A stretch of 42,196 nucleotides of DNA from Minisyncoccota bacterium (GTDB taxonomy: Bacteria; Patescibacteriota; Minisyncoccia; UBA6257; JAGOQP01). A model generated the notes under the pieces. The model saw only the letters and a list, made by a program, of their open reading frames with translations. It was not told the DNA's origin and ran no database searches. The DNA lies in assembly GCA_017991375.1 (NCBI GenBank), contig JAGOQP010000002.1:66259-108454 (forward strand), read 5' to 3'. Positions 7,423 through 15,506 of the stretch are shown here, piece by piece. Each line of letters opens with the position of its first letter. Within the stretch, counting starts at the first letter, position 1. A program made the translations under genes and the position numbers.

Positions 7423-8178
7423 ATGGCTATCTCAAATAGGGGTATTGTTGCACTAGGGGTGATACTAGGAATCGCGCTCGTGGCGGTTTCGTATGTTATT
7501 TCTCTTACTCTCTACAACATCAAAGCGTCAGAAAATATTATTAGTGTTGCGGGGTCATCAGAGCAGGTGATTAGATCAGACGTGGTAAAGTGGCGCGCGA
7601 CTATATCACGCACGAGTGGTGTGGATAATCTCAAACAAGTTTCTGCTCAAATGCAGAAAGATTTGCAAGCAGTGCTTTTATATATGAAAGCAAATGGCGT
7701 AGCTGAAAATGAGATCACTGTGGGAGTGATGAACACTAACACTATGTATCCGTATGGAAATGGTTACTACGCGGAAAAAGGCGACGGATCGGGACAGATA
7801 ACTGGCTACTCGCTTGCGCAGGATGTTACTGTTCAATCGTCAAACGTTGAGGTGATAACTAAGGCAGCCCAGGGGGCAACGGCGCTTACTAATCAAGGAA
7901 TTGTTTTCTCAAGTGGAGGACTCGAATATTACTACAGCAAGCTCGCCGATCTTAAGCTACAAATGCTTGCTAAAGCTACCGAAGACGCAAAACAACGAGC
8001 GCAAAAAATAGCTCAGAGCACTGGCGCGCGAGTAGGGGCGCTTAAATCAGCAAGCATGGGAGTGTTTCAAGTAACGCCAGTAAATTCAACAGAACTTTCT
8101 GATTATGGGTATTACGACACAACATCCATAGATAAACAAATTACGGCTATCGTAAGGACGTCATTCATTCTCAAATAA
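7423..8178 (+). CDS. SIMPL (DUF541) domain protein, membrane-anchored
   Basis: 251 aa. The start at ATG 7423 lies 7 nt after the -10 box TATACT (7410-7415), so the mRNA is probably leaderless; the in-frame extension to 7372 overlaps the upstream terminator. One N-terminal membrane helix (GIVALGVILGIALVAVSYVI) is followed by the extracytoplasmic SIMPL domain: ISVAGSSEQVIRSDVVKWRATIS, an internal strand/helix repeat, QRAQKIAQSTGARVGALKSA and a final hydrophobic strand. SIMPL proteins (BP26/OMP28, YggE-like) form ring oligomers at the cell surface; their role is poorly defined. The next gene follows after 6 nt, so the two are co-transcribed. Confidence 0.87.
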   Translation: MAISNRGIVALGVILGIALVAVSYVISLTLYNIKASENIISVAGSSEQVIRSDVVKWRATISRTSGVDNLKQVSAQMQKDLQAVLLYMKANGVAENEITVGVMNTNTMYPYGNGYYAEKGDGSGQITGYSLAQDVTVQSSNVEVITKAAQGATALTNQGIVFSSGGLEYYYSKLADLKLQMLAKATEDAKQRAQKIAQSTGARVGALKSASMGVFQVTPVNSTELSDYGYYDTTSIDKQITAIVRTSFILK

Positions 8179-8184
8179 AATAGT

Positions 8185-8832
8185 ATGACCGATATGGCGA
8201 CCCGTATTCCGTGGGAGTATGTTTTATTTGCAGTGAGGGTGGTGGTGTTTGGGTGTGCCGTTTTTTGGTACGCGCGCAGACATACCTATTCATCAACTTT
8301 GTTATTGCGGCGTATTTCATGGGTGATGGGGGTGTCTTATGTGCTATATGCGTTTGTGCTTTCGACGGTTCAATACATCGTCTGGGCTCGCAGTCCACTA
8401 GGAGAACCTTTTATTACCTTGCCTCTCGATAAAAAAATCCCAACTCTTTTGTGGTTTTGCAAAGAAATTCCTGGAGGCTATTTTATTCACTATAGCGTAG
8501 GCCGATTTTTCCTTCCCGTGATTCTTGCTGTGGTAGTTGCTCTGGCGTGGGGAGCATTCTTGCGTGCACTCAAAAAGTATAAAGGTAGATTTTTTGATAC
8601 TGGAGATATTGAGCTTGCCATTGTGGGGGCTTTGGTGGTGGGATGGCCCGGTGTGCTTGTATACATCGTGCTTTCATTAATAGGCACGGTATGTATTGGA
8701 CTTTTCCGCGCATTTTTTCAAAAAGAACACTACACCACTATTGGGTTGCCGGTAGTGATGGCCGCGGCGATAACGTTATTGTTTTCAGGCCTTTTTATAT
8801 CTTTGTTTAATATTGGCGTGCTCGTAGTGTAA
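8185..8832 (+). CDS. Polytopic membrane protein resembling A24 prepilin peptidases
   Basis: 215 aa with about six membrane helices. The segment FFDTGDIELAIVGALVVGWPGVLVYIVLS (near residues 137-165) resembles the GxGDxxL region and following helix of type IV prepilin peptidases (GMGDVKLAALIGLFLGWPG); the first Gly of the motif is Thr here. The second catalytic Asp and the N-terminal methylase/Cys domain of PilD are not obvious, so this could be a degenerate or non-peptidase relative. It is probably translated with the SIMPL gene 6 nt upstream and ends at a bidirectional terminator. The peptidase relation is tentative. Confidence 0.55.
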   Translation: MTDMATRIPWEYVLFAVRVVVFGCAVFWYARRHTYSSTLLLRRISWVMGVSYVLYAFVLSTVQYIVWARSPLGEPFITLPLDKKIPTLLWFCKEIPGGYFIHYSVGRFFLPVILAVVVALAWGAFLRALKKYKGRFFDTGDIELAIVGALVVGWPGVLVYIVLSLIGTVCIGLFRAFFQKEHYTTIGLPVVMAAAITLLFSGLFISLFNIGVLVV

Positions 8833-8838
8833 TAGAAA

Positions 8839-8871
8839 AAAATCACCCTCGTTATACAAGGGTGATTTTTA
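8839..8871. terminator. Bidirectional terminator between convergent genes
   Basis: AATCACCCT (8841-8849) pairs with AGGGTGATT (8859-8867), flanked by A-runs and T-runs suited to both strands. Confidence 0.85.
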
Positions 8872-8879
8872 TAGTAGGT

Positions 8880-9245
8880 TTATTTTTTCGATTTTTTAGC
8901 GGGTTTCTTTGTTGTCACTAGATCTTTTTTGATATTTTTCCAATGATTTTTGAGCTCTGCGATAAGCATTTCAACATCGCGTGCGTCAATGTGCTTCATT
9001 GCCTTATATTTACGAGAAACGGTTGCGAGTGCTTTTTCGTAGAGCGGCTCGGTAATTTCTTTAGCGTTTTCTAATTGTTCGAGTACTTCTGCCTTTGCTT
9101 TAAGTGCCCAACTTCGTGCTTGTGCGCGGTGCGCGGCGGCACGCTTGCCGTACACAAAGTATGATCCCGCTAACGCTGCAGCGGCGGCGGCTAGTGAAAG
9201 CCCCACGCCCGCTTTAACGATTTTTTTTGTTGTCTTTTTTTTCAT
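8880..9245 (-). CDS. Small membrane-anchored helical protein (YtxH-like architecture)
   Basis: 121 aa from ATG at 9245; the longer in-frame extension overlaps the upstream gene. A Lys-rich start (MKKKTTKKIVKAG) leads into an Ala-rich membrane helix (GVGLSLAAAAAALAGSYFVYG, residues 13-33), then a long charged helix (RAQARSWALKAKAEVLEQL) and a Lys-rich tail (KKPAKKSKK). This resembles general-stress YtxH-type proteins in shape only. Its start overlaps the end of the upstream minus-strand gene by 32 nt, so the two are translationally coupled. Confidence 0.7.
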   Translation of the reverse strand: MKKKTTKKIVKAGVGLSLAAAAAALAGSYFVYGKRAAAHRAQARSWALKAKAEVLEQLENAKEITEPLYEKALATVSRKYKAMKHIDARDVEMLIAELKNHWKNIKKDLVTTKKPAKKSKK

Positions 9246-9519
9246 ATTTTTTATATGTGTTAGTTTTTGGACGCACCAGTGAAGATAACCATCCCACAAG
9301 ACCACTGAGCCCCCGTCCTTGAGAAATAATATCAGCACGTACGTCATCAAGTGTGTGTGAAAAATGTTCTACCTGTTCGCGAGCAATGCGTGATATGGTC
9401 CGTAGATCTCTTGCGAGTACGATCAGGTATATACCAACAACCGTACCAATGATGCCAAATAAAATAAACCCAACCGACGCGATAAAGAAGAAAAGATCCG
9501 ACTTGATAATAGAGTCCAT
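9214..9519 (-). CDS. Small membrane protein with DUF948-like architecture
   Basis: 101 aa. One strong N-terminal membrane helix (FFFIASVGFILFGIIGTVVGIYLIVLA, residues 10-36) is followed by a helical segment (RTISRIAREQVEHFSHTLDDVRADI) and a basic tail. The arrangement of a membrane helix plus coiled coil, paired with a YtxH-like partner, recalls DUF948/YtxG-YtxH pairs, but the sequence match is not strong enough to name it. First gene of a two-gene minus-strand unit. Confidence 0.65.
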   Translation of the reverse strand: MDSIIKSDLFFFIASVGFILFGIIGTVVGIYLIVLARDLRTISRIAREQVEHFSHTLDDVRADIISQGRGLSGLVGWLSSLVRPKTNTYKKYEKKDNKKNR

Positions 9520-9621
9520 ACTATTAATCGTAATGGTTTACCTTCTAAAGTAAAGGGGATAACTAAAATAGTAAATGGTGAATAGTGGGCAAGACGTATA
9601 TCACAATACACTAATCACTTT

Positions 9622-10485
9622 TCACTGTGCCTGGTATCTCGCAAACACACTACAAGGAAGTGTTCGCTTGCCGTCTTTCTCCTGAAGATGTAATTCCCCG
9701 CACTCGATGGAAGAAAGGGGGAGAATATCCCCAAGCATATTAGCAATAGTGGTTGCCGAAAATCCAAGCGAATAACTGTTTATAAGCACAAAAAGTGGGC
9801 GGGGAGAGAGAATTTGTTTCACTAGATTAAGCAAGCGAGGAACATCACGTTCAAAAGTAAACACGTTTCCCTTGGGGTCTCGCCCAAACGCGGGAGGATC
9901 CATAATGACCGCGTCGTAGCGCGATGCTCTTCTAACCTCACGAGCGGTGAACGAAACGGCGTCGTCTACTATCCATCTGATGGATGCGTCAGCAAGTCCG
10001 CTGAGTGCCTGGTTTTCACGCGCCCAAGTGATTGATGGACGAGAGGCGTCAACGTGAGTTACCATCGCTCCCGCGCGTGCCGCCGCAAGCGTTGCCCCGC
10101 CGGTATATCCAAAAAGATTAAGCACGCGAGGCGGTTGTTTTTCTCGCGCGATTAAAGATGAAAACCATTTCCAATTTTCTATGTGCTCAGGAAAAAGCCC
10201 TGTGTGCTTAAACGGCGTAAGGCGCAATTTTAAGCAGATGCTCTCATGTGAAAACTGCCACGGTTCCGCGACTCGTTTATTGTTCCAATGTGTTTTCCCA
10301 AATCGTTTTTGTGGGTCGAAAACAGCATCGGCATTATTCCACATAGATGGAGCTTGTCGTGGTTTCCACAGCGCGTTGGGATCGGGGCGGGAGAGGGTGT
10401 ATATACCAAAGCGCTCCAGCTTCATTCCGTTTCCCGAATCGAGTAATTGGTAGTCTGGGTAGTTGTGTCCAACGAGAATACGCAT
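9622..10485 (-). CDS. Class I SAM-dependent methyltransferase, RlmI/RlmK-like
   Basis: 287 aa. After an N-terminal region with a PUA-less cap (LERFGIYTLSRPDPNALW) come the methyltransferase motifs: LNLFGYTGGATLAAARAGA (motif I), VDASRPSITWARENQALSG (motif II), VDDAVSF, and YDAVIMDPPAFGRDPKG (motif IV, DPPAF). Those match the COG1092 family, which includes RlmI (23S rRNA m5C1962) and the RlmK half of RlmKL (m7G2069). The PUA domain of E. coli RlmI is absent, so the exact target is open. It is monocistronic on the minus strand. Confidence 0.83.
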   Translation of the reverse strand: MRILVGHNYPDYQLLDSGNGMKLERFGIYTLSRPDPNALWKPRQAPSMWNNADAVFDPQKRFGKTHWNNKRVAEPWQFSHESICLKLRLTPFKHTGLFPEHIENWKWFSSLIAREKQPPRVLNLFGYTGGATLAAARAGAMVTHVDASRPSITWARENQALSGLADASIRWIVDDAVSFTAREVRRASRYDAVIMDPPAFGRDPKGNVFTFERDVPRLLNLVKQILSPRPLFVLINSYSLGFSATTIANMLGDILPLSSIECGELHLQEKDGKRTLPCSVFARYQAQ

Positions 10486-10559
10486 AAAAAGATCATACCA
10501 CAGATTTGCTTAAAACAAAGGAGATTGAGTGATGACGTGTTATGGGGTACAATGTCGTC

Positions 10560-10916
10560 ATGATCAATTGGGTCCACGCAAAACAATTTGTGAGCGACAA
10601 ATATGTTCTGGTAGCGATATTGGTTGCGGCGGCGCTATGGGCGTTCGCTTTTGGCTATATGGTCTCACTTTTGGGTTTGGATGTTGATTCGTTCGTGTTG
10701 CATGTTAACTATCGACATGAAATTGATGTTATAGGAACTCGCGCGGACGTTGTTATGATGATTGTATTGCTCGCTTTAGTGGGTGTGTGTGATGTCGCTA
10801 TCGCGTATATGCTCTATATGCGGGAACGGTTTTTGTCATATGGCGTGGCCTATACTTTAGTACTTATTATGGCGTCTGGACTCTGGGTGTCGTATATTTT
10901 GTCTTTGCTTAATTAA
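10560..10916 (+). CDS. Small polytopic membrane protein, unknown
   Basis: 118 aa starting at ATG 10560. The promoter TTGAGT-17-TACAAT (10525-10530, 10548-10553) leaves only 6 nt between the -10 box and this ATG, so it is probably leaderless; an in-frame ATG at 10542 would lie upstream of the -10. Three hydrophobic helices (about residues 15-40, 62-86, 93-116) are separated by short loops. No family recognised. A family B palindrome follows 48 nt after the stop. Confidence 0.65.
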   Translation: MINWVHAKQFVSDKYVLVAILVAAALWAFAFGYMVSLLGLDVDSFVLHVNYRHEIDVIGTRADVVMMIVLLALVGVCDVAIAYMLYMRERFLSYGVAYTLVLIMASGLWVSYILSLLN

Positions 10917-10964
10917 GCGAATAGCGAATTATCTCGTTCTCGTAACCATCCAACCATCCGACAA

Positions 10965-11004
10965 AGTGTTACAAAAATTAGCGATCGCTAATTTTTGTAA
11001 CACT
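10965..11004. repeat. Perfect 40-bp palindrome, family B copy 2 (GCGATCGC centre)
   Basis: Same core as 1951-1986, extended by two pairs on each side. It lies between the small membrane-protein gene and the rplU promoter. Confidence 0.95.
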
Positions 11005-11053
11005 GTATAAAATTCATCTTATATTTTATAGATAGTATTTGTGCTAGCGACGT

Positions 11054-11083
11054 GTTGACTTTAGCCACATTTTTTGGTATCTT
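11054..11083 (+). promoter_or_regulatory. rplU promoter, leaderless type
   Basis: TTGACT (11054-11059), an 18-bp spacer, TATCTT (11078-11083), then 8 nt to the ATG at 11092. Confidence 0.65.
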
Positions 11084-11091
11084 TTCCATAT

Positions 11092-11397
11092 ATGTTTGCG
11101 GTTATAAAAACAGGGGGAAAACAATATGTCGTTACTCCTGATCAGAAAATAAAAATAGAAAAGATAACAGGCGATCAAGGCGCTAATGTTTCCTTTGATA
11201 GGGTGCTTTTGGTTGCTGACGGAGACAAGGTTAGTGTTGGCACGCCCGATGTCTCAGCTCGGGTTGAGGGAAGTATTATCCGCCAGGCGCGAGATAAAAA
11301 GAAAATTGTTTTTAAATATCACTCAAAAGCTCGTGTAAGAAAAACAAAAGGACATCGTCAGCCGTTTACTGAAGTTCAAATCACCTCAATAAAATAA
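11092..11397 (+). CDS. rplU: 50S ribosomal protein L21
   Basis: 101 aa, the normal bL21 length. The start is MFAVIKTGGKQYVV, and the conserved C-terminal signature KYHSKARVRKTKGHRQPFTEVQI is intact. bL21 binds domain II of 23S rRNA. The usual partner rpmA (bL27) does not follow; a bidirectional terminator and the convergent recR gene come instead. The ATG sits 8 nt after the -10 box, so translation is probably leaderless. Confidence 0.96.
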   Translation: MFAVIKTGGKQYVVTPDQKIKIEKITGDQGANVSFDRVLLVADGDKVSVGTPDVSARVEGSIIRQARDKKKIVFKYHSKARVRKTKGHRQPFTEVQITSIK

Positions 11398-11428
11398 AAA
11401 CATCCCCCTTGTATAAGGGGATGTTTTT
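11396..11428. terminator. Bidirectional terminator between rplU and recR
   Basis: AACATCCCC pairs with GGGGATGTT around a short loop, with A-run and T-run on either side. It overlaps the last bases of both genes. Confidence 0.88.
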
Positions 11429-12029
11429 ATGACCGTCTGTTAATGGCATGACCGATAGTGTCTTCGTCGGCGAACTCAATTTCTCCACCAGTGGGAATAC
11501 CTCTTCCGATGTGCGTGATGGTTTGAGCACAACCAGCAAGCTCGCGCTCAAGTAATCCGCTGGTAAGGTCACCGTAAGTGGTTGGATTGAGTGCGATTAT
11601 AATCTCTTGAGCAGTTTTTTGCGGTAGTGTGGCAATGTACTCTTTGAGCGCGTATATGCGCTTCTTTTGTTCGTCTTCAAGAATGCCTCCACGAGTAAGT
11701 TCTCCGAGCACCATATAGGTTCCTCGGTACGTCCTGCTATTTTCAATAGTCATAAGGTCCGTCTCTTTTTCCACGATCATAATACGATCCTGCTCTCTGT
11801 GTGGGTCAGAACATAGCGGGCAGAGTGCTAGGGTATCGTTTGTATGAACAAAAAAACAGCGAACACATAATCGCACCGAACGTAAATTGGCAACAGAGCG
11901 AGCAAGATCGTTTAAGAAGGTGGTGCCTTTTTTTATCAACCAGAACGCGAGCCGAGTTGCCTGGCGTGGGCCGATTGAAGGAAGCTTTGAAACAAGTGAA
12001 ATAAATTGTTGTATCGGTTCAGGAAGCAT
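11427..12029 (-). CDS. recR: Recombination mediator RecR
   Basis: 200 aa, normal length. The N-terminal helix-hairpin-helix reads FISLVSKLPSIGPRQATRLAF. The Cys4 zinc finger CVRCFFVHTNDTLALCPLC is at about residues 55-73. The Toprim domain follows (IMIVEKETDLMTIENSRTYRGTYMVLGE) and the C-terminal motif includes THIGRGIPTGGEIEFADEDT. RecR acts with RecO and RecF to load RecA on gapped DNA. It is the last gene of the cysS-dnaB-recR set, 60 nt after dnaB. Confidence 0.96.
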   Translation of the reverse strand: MLPEPIQQFISLVSKLPSIGPRQATRLAFWLIKKGTTFLNDLARSVANLRSVRLCVRCFFVHTNDTLALCPLCSDPHREQDRIMIVEKETDLMTIENSRTYRGTYMVLGELTRGGILEDEQKKRIYALKEYIATLPQKTAQEIIIALNPTTYGDLTSGLLERELAGCAQTITHIGRGIPTGGEIEFADEDTIGHAINRRS

Positions 12030-12089
12030 GGGTTAGGTATTAAATGTAATATGATGGTATGGGGTAATCCACGTTCTATTATTGGGCAT

Positions 12090-13457
12090 TTATCGTTCTG
12101 TTTCGCCTGTATTTTCATACCGCTGTGTTTGCTCGCGAAAAGTTACGCGTTCGGGGTCAAACACCAAGTCCACTGTTCCAATGGGTCCATTGCGGTGTTT
12201 TGCGATAATAATGGAGGCGCTGTTGTCTTCCTCTAGTTGTGGTTCCAATTGGGTGCTTTCTTTGCTCTTGCGATAAATAAGCATAACCACGTCCGCGTCC
12301 TGTTCCCATGATCCGGTTTCGCGCAGATCGGATAGTTTTGGAATTTTTGTTTCACGATTGTCAACCGAACGGTTGAGCTGTGAAAGTACCAATACGGGAA
12401 CATTAAGTTCGCGCGCGAGTGCTTTAAGGCCGTGTGAAATTTCGGTGAATTGTTGAACAAAGTTTTCGGTGTGATGAATTGGTTGAATCAGTTGAGCATA
12501 ATCTATAATGATCAAATCAAGTCCATATTCAGATTGAAGTCGGCGGCTAATTGATCGTATCTGCATCACATTAAGTCCCGGCGTATCATCTATATAAATA
12601 GGCATGCGAGAGAGCCGATCAAGTGATCCAGCAATAAGCCCAAACATATCATCACCAAGTCGTCCCGTGCGCAATTTCCACAGGGGCACTTGGGCCTCTG
12701 CGGCGATGAAGCGATCAATGATTTGATCTTTGGACATTTCTAACGAAAAGATGCCTATAGATGCTCCGCTGAGCGCTGCTTTACGTGCGACGTCCAACGC
12801 GAGCGTTGTTTTTCCCAGCGATGGGCGGGCGCCGAGAATAATCATATCCGATTTTTGAAACCCCGAAAGATAATGGTCGAGCCCCGAAAACCCCGTCGTA
12901 ACTCCACGGAGCGCGCCCCCTCCCTGATGTAATCGCTCTAAGCGCTCCTGCGCTTCGGCAAGCTCATCTTTAATACACACAAAACTTCTTGTTTGCGATT
13001 TTTGTCCCACCGAAAAAACGCGTTGTTCAATAGAATCGATAAGATGTTCAACGTCTGTTGCGTCGTCAAAAACAGAATCGGCGATGTCTGCCGAGACCGA
13101 GATTAAATCTCGTAACACGCGCTTGTCTCGAATGATTTTTGCATAGTGTCCCAAATGCGCGGACGAGGGGACTACGTTAATTAAATCAGCAACATACGAC
13201 GCGCCACCAACAGATTCCAACTCTTTTTTTGCCTTAAGCGTGTTAGTAACACTAAGTACGTCAATTGGTTCACTTTTTGAAAAAAGGTCGAGCATTGCCT
13301 GATATGCCATGCGGTGTGCAGACACATAAAAATCGGCTGGAGATAAAACATCAGCGACTTTAGTAATCGCATTACGATCTATCATAATAGATCCCAACAC
13401 CGACTGCTCTGCTTGCAGATCGTGTGGAGGAAGTTTTGGATTTTCGCTATGTGGCAT
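12090..13457 (-). CDS. dnaB: Replicative DNA helicase DnaB
   Basis: 455 aa from ATG at 13457, four bases after the cysS stop; a TTG at 13472 would add five residues and overlap cysS, with the AAGGAAGG stretch too close to serve it. The N-terminal domain reads PPHDLQAEQSVLGSIMIDRNA. The RecA-like motor domain has Walker A GARPSLGKTT, FSLEMSKDQIIDR, Walker B LDLIIIDYAQLI, and the motif LSQLNRSVDNRETKIPKLSDLRETGSWEQDADVVMLIYR. GS-W-EQDAD replaces the more usual GS-I-EQDAD. It is the hexameric fork helicase. No intein is present. Confidence 0.97.
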   Translation of the reverse strand: MPHSENPKLPPHDLQAEQSVLGSIMIDRNAITKVADVLSPADFYVSAHRMAYQAMLDLFSKSEPIDVLSVTNTLKAKKELESVGGASYVADLINVVPSSAHLGHYAKIIRDKRVLRDLISVSADIADSVFDDATDVEHLIDSIEQRVFSVGQKSQTRSFVCIKDELAEAQERLERLHQGGGALRGVTTGFSGLDHYLSGFQKSDMIILGARPSLGKTTLALDVARKAALSGASIGIFSLEMSKDQIIDRFIAAEAQVPLWKLRTGRLGDDMFGLIAGSLDRLSRMPIYIDDTPGLNVMQIRSISRRLQSEYGLDLIIIDYAQLIQPIHHTENFVQQFTEISHGLKALARELNVPVLVLSQLNRSVDNRETKIPKLSDLRETGSWEQDADVVMLIYRKSKESTQLEPQLEEDNSASIIIAKHRNGPIGTVDLVFDPERVTFREQTQRYENTGETER

Positions 13458-13461
13458 ACAG

Positions 13462-14841
13462 TTAGCGGACAACCTTCCTTACAAACGGCCCCAAGGGGGT
13501 GTCCTCTACAGAGTATCCTAGCTCTTGCAGTTTATTTCGCAAGGTGTCCGACTGGATAAACTGTTTATTTCTTCGATATGCTTCTCTTTCATCCACTAAG
13601 CGTTCTATAGCTCTTGGAACGGCTATTTTTGAGGGGAATGTAAGCCCTATGGTTGCCAATAATTCACGTAATGCCCTTTGTATGCCGAGCGCTTCTTTTT
13701 TGGTGAGTGTATGCCACGTTTTCTCGTAGGTATTGATAAAACTAAATAGAGTGGCAAGCGCTTGAGGGGTGTTAAAGTCGTCTTCTAGCGCATGGTGGAA
13801 GTCAGCGGTAAGGTGAGCTATTTCTTTTTCTATTGTGGAGGATATGGCACCTGTTTTTGACACTAGAGTAAGTCGAAGGATAAATTGTTCAATTGTTTCA
13901 AGCGCCGCTTGAGCATTGCGCGCCACCGAATCGTTGTAGTCCATAGGAGAGCGATAATGATACGAAAGAGCAAGATATCGTAGTACTTGTGGCGAGTATG
14001 TCTGGAGAAAGTTCTCTATGGTGATAAAGTTTCCCAGTGATTTTGACATTTTTTGGCCGTTAACAAGCAAAAATCCAGCGTGCATCCATATGTCTACTAA
14101 TGGTTTTTTGCCTGATGCCGCTTCCTGTTGCGCGATCTCGGCTTCGTGGTGGGGGAATTTTAAATCAATCGCTGCGCCGTGAATATCATACTGGGGGCCA
14201 AAAAAATATTCAGTGATGGCAGTGTCTTCTATATGCCATCCTGGTCGTCCAGCGCCCAGTGGAGTTTTCCATCGGGGTTCTCCTTCTTTTGAGAATTTCC
14301 ATAAATTAAAATCTCCCTTATTGCGTTTGTGGACGCTATCGTCAATGCGTGATACGCCGTCATCTGCTTGTGACACGGTTCTTTTTGAAAGTTTTCCATA
14401 ATCAGGGAATGTGGTGATATCAAAATAATAACCGTCGTGAGGAACAAGATACGCGTGGCCCTTAGCAATAAGCGTTTGAATTTGCCTAACTATCTGCTTG
14501 ATATAATCGGTCGCTCGCGCGTAACGAGTCACGCTGATGATTCCCAGCTTCTTCTCGCAGGAGTGGTACTCTTTCTCGATTTGGCGAGCTAATTTTTTCC
14601 ACGTTGTTTCGTTTTTCGCCGCGGCATCTATTATTTTATCATCAACGTCTGTTACATTTTGGAGATAAAAAACGTTCACTCCTTGCGACCGAAGGTACCT
14701 AACGAAGCTGTCGAAAAAAACATAAGTACGCCCGTGTCCTAGATGGGGACGATTATTAACGGTCATGCCGCATACGAAAAACTTAATCTGTTTTATGGGG
14801 ACCTCTTTTTTTGTTTCCGAGAGAGTGTCGTAGATACGCAT
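13462..14841 (-). CDS. cysS: Cysteinyl-tRNA synthetase
   Basis: 459 aa. Class I signatures are present: HIGH-type H33-L-G-H36 in RPHLGHGRTY, and KMSKS at 264-268. VCGMTVNN replaces the usual VCGPTVYD. GRPGWHIEDTAIT (residues 198-210) carries Asp where E. coli CysRS has the zinc-ligand Cys of HIECSAM; the other ligands (C24 and the His/Glu of FPHHEAEIAQ) are kept. The DALR-type C-terminal region follows. It charges tRNA-Cys. It is the first gene of the minus-strand cysS-dnaB-recR group. Confidence 0.95.
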   Translation of the reverse strand: MRIYDTLSETKKEVPIKQIKFFVCGMTVNNRPHLGHGRTYVFFDSFVRYLRSQGVNVFYLQNVTDVDDKIIDAAAKNETTWKKLARQIEKEYHSCEKKLGIISVTRYARATDYIKQIVRQIQTLIAKGHAYLVPHDGYYFDITTFPDYGKLSKRTVSQADDGVSRIDDSVHKRNKGDFNLWKFSKEGEPRWKTPLGAGRPGWHIEDTAITEYFFGPQYDIHGAAIDLKFPHHEAEIAQQEAASGKKPLVDIWMHAGFLLVNGQKMSKSLGNFITIENFLQTYSPQVLRYLALSYHYRSPMDYNDSVARNAQAALETIEQFILRLTLVSKTGAISSTIEKEIAHLTADFHHALEDDFNTPQALATLFSFINTYEKTWHTLTKKEALGIQRALRELLATIGLTFPSKIAVPRAIERLVDEREAYRRNKQFIQSDTLRNKLQELGYSVEDTPLGPFVRKVVR

Positions 14842-14880
14842 ATAGGGTTATTATACAGAAAAAAAGATATATCCAAAATA

Positions 14881-14909
14881 TTGACTCATAGATAAAAAAA
14901 GAGTACTAT
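14881..14909 (+). promoter_or_regulatory. Promoter of the two-gene small membrane-protein unit
   Basis: TTGACT (14881-14886), a 17-bp spacer and TACTAT (14904-14909). The leader to the first ATG is about 50 nt. Confidence 0.8.
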
Positions 14910-14967
14910 ATTGACCAGCACCGAGAATAAAAATCAACAGAAAACCAAGAAAGAAAGGGGATCAAAG

Positions 14968-15201
14968 ATGGCACAGCAGATTACTCTCATCTTTGTCATT
15001 GTGGTTCTTGTGGTGGTCGCCTTCATTTGTTTTCGCGAAGTATATAGGGCGTGCAAAAAAGCAGGAGCAACTTCTACATGGTATAAATTTCTTTTTTGGA
15101 TTATCGTGGCTACCACGTTTGGATTGGTGGCAACAGGCCTCTTGATGCTGGCCAATATCGGCAGTGGCTTGCTCATCCTTTCGTTCGCTCTAGTTGGGTG
15201 A
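14968..15201 (+). CDS. Small membrane protein, unknown, 77 aa
   Basis: The start at ATG 14968 is set by the SD-like AAAGGGG (14954-14960) and by the promoter at 14881-14909. Two membrane helices: residues 4-23 (ITLIFVIVVLVVVAFICF) and about 42-72, separated by a short basic loop (REVYRACKKAGATSTWYK). No family recognised. It is followed 16 nt later by a second small membrane gene of the same style, and the pair ends at a terminator. Confidence 0.65.
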   Translation: MAQQITLIFVIVVLVVVAFICFREVYRACKKAGATSTWYKFLFWIIVATTFGLVATGLLMLANIGSGLLILSFALVG

Positions 15202-15217
15202 TAAAAGGGAGAAATCA

Positions 15218-15448
15218 ATGGAGATGATTCCCATTCTCCTAGGGCTTGCCTTACTCGTCTGCCTCGGTTGGTTTTCGATCACGGTCTGCGTGGCTCGAAT
15301 TTTTTACAATGAAACAGTAAAGGATTGTGTGTATGTACCGCGGGGTAAGACATGCTTACTCATGCTTCTATCTGTAGCTGTTTTGCTTGGTGTTATTACA
15401 ATATTCATTCTTGTCTCACTTTTGTGCTTCGTTCTTTTGTTGTCTTGA
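15218..15448 (+). CDS. Small membrane protein, unknown, 76 aa
   Basis: ATG 15218 is preceded by AAAAGGGAG. Two hydrophobic helices (IPILLGLALLVCLGWFSITVCVA and the C-terminal LLMLLSVAVLLGVITIFILV) flank a short polar loop with one Cys. Like its upstream neighbour it has two membrane segments and no known domain; the two products may form a small membrane complex, which is only a guess from co-transcription. Confidence 0.62.
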   Translation: MEMIPILLGLALLVCLGWFSITVCVARIFYNETVKDCVYVPRGKTCLLMLLSVAVLLGVITIFILVSLLCFVLLLS

Positions 15449-15472
15449 TCCTGGCACTCGCGCTCTTTCAAA

Positions 15473-15506
15473 AAAGCGACCCCCTTGTGGGAAGTCGCTT
15501 TGTTTT
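15473..15506. terminator. Bidirectional terminator between convergent units
   Basis: AAAGCGAC (15473-15480) pairs with GTCGCTTT (15494-15501); A-run before and T-rich stretch after. Confidence 0.85.
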
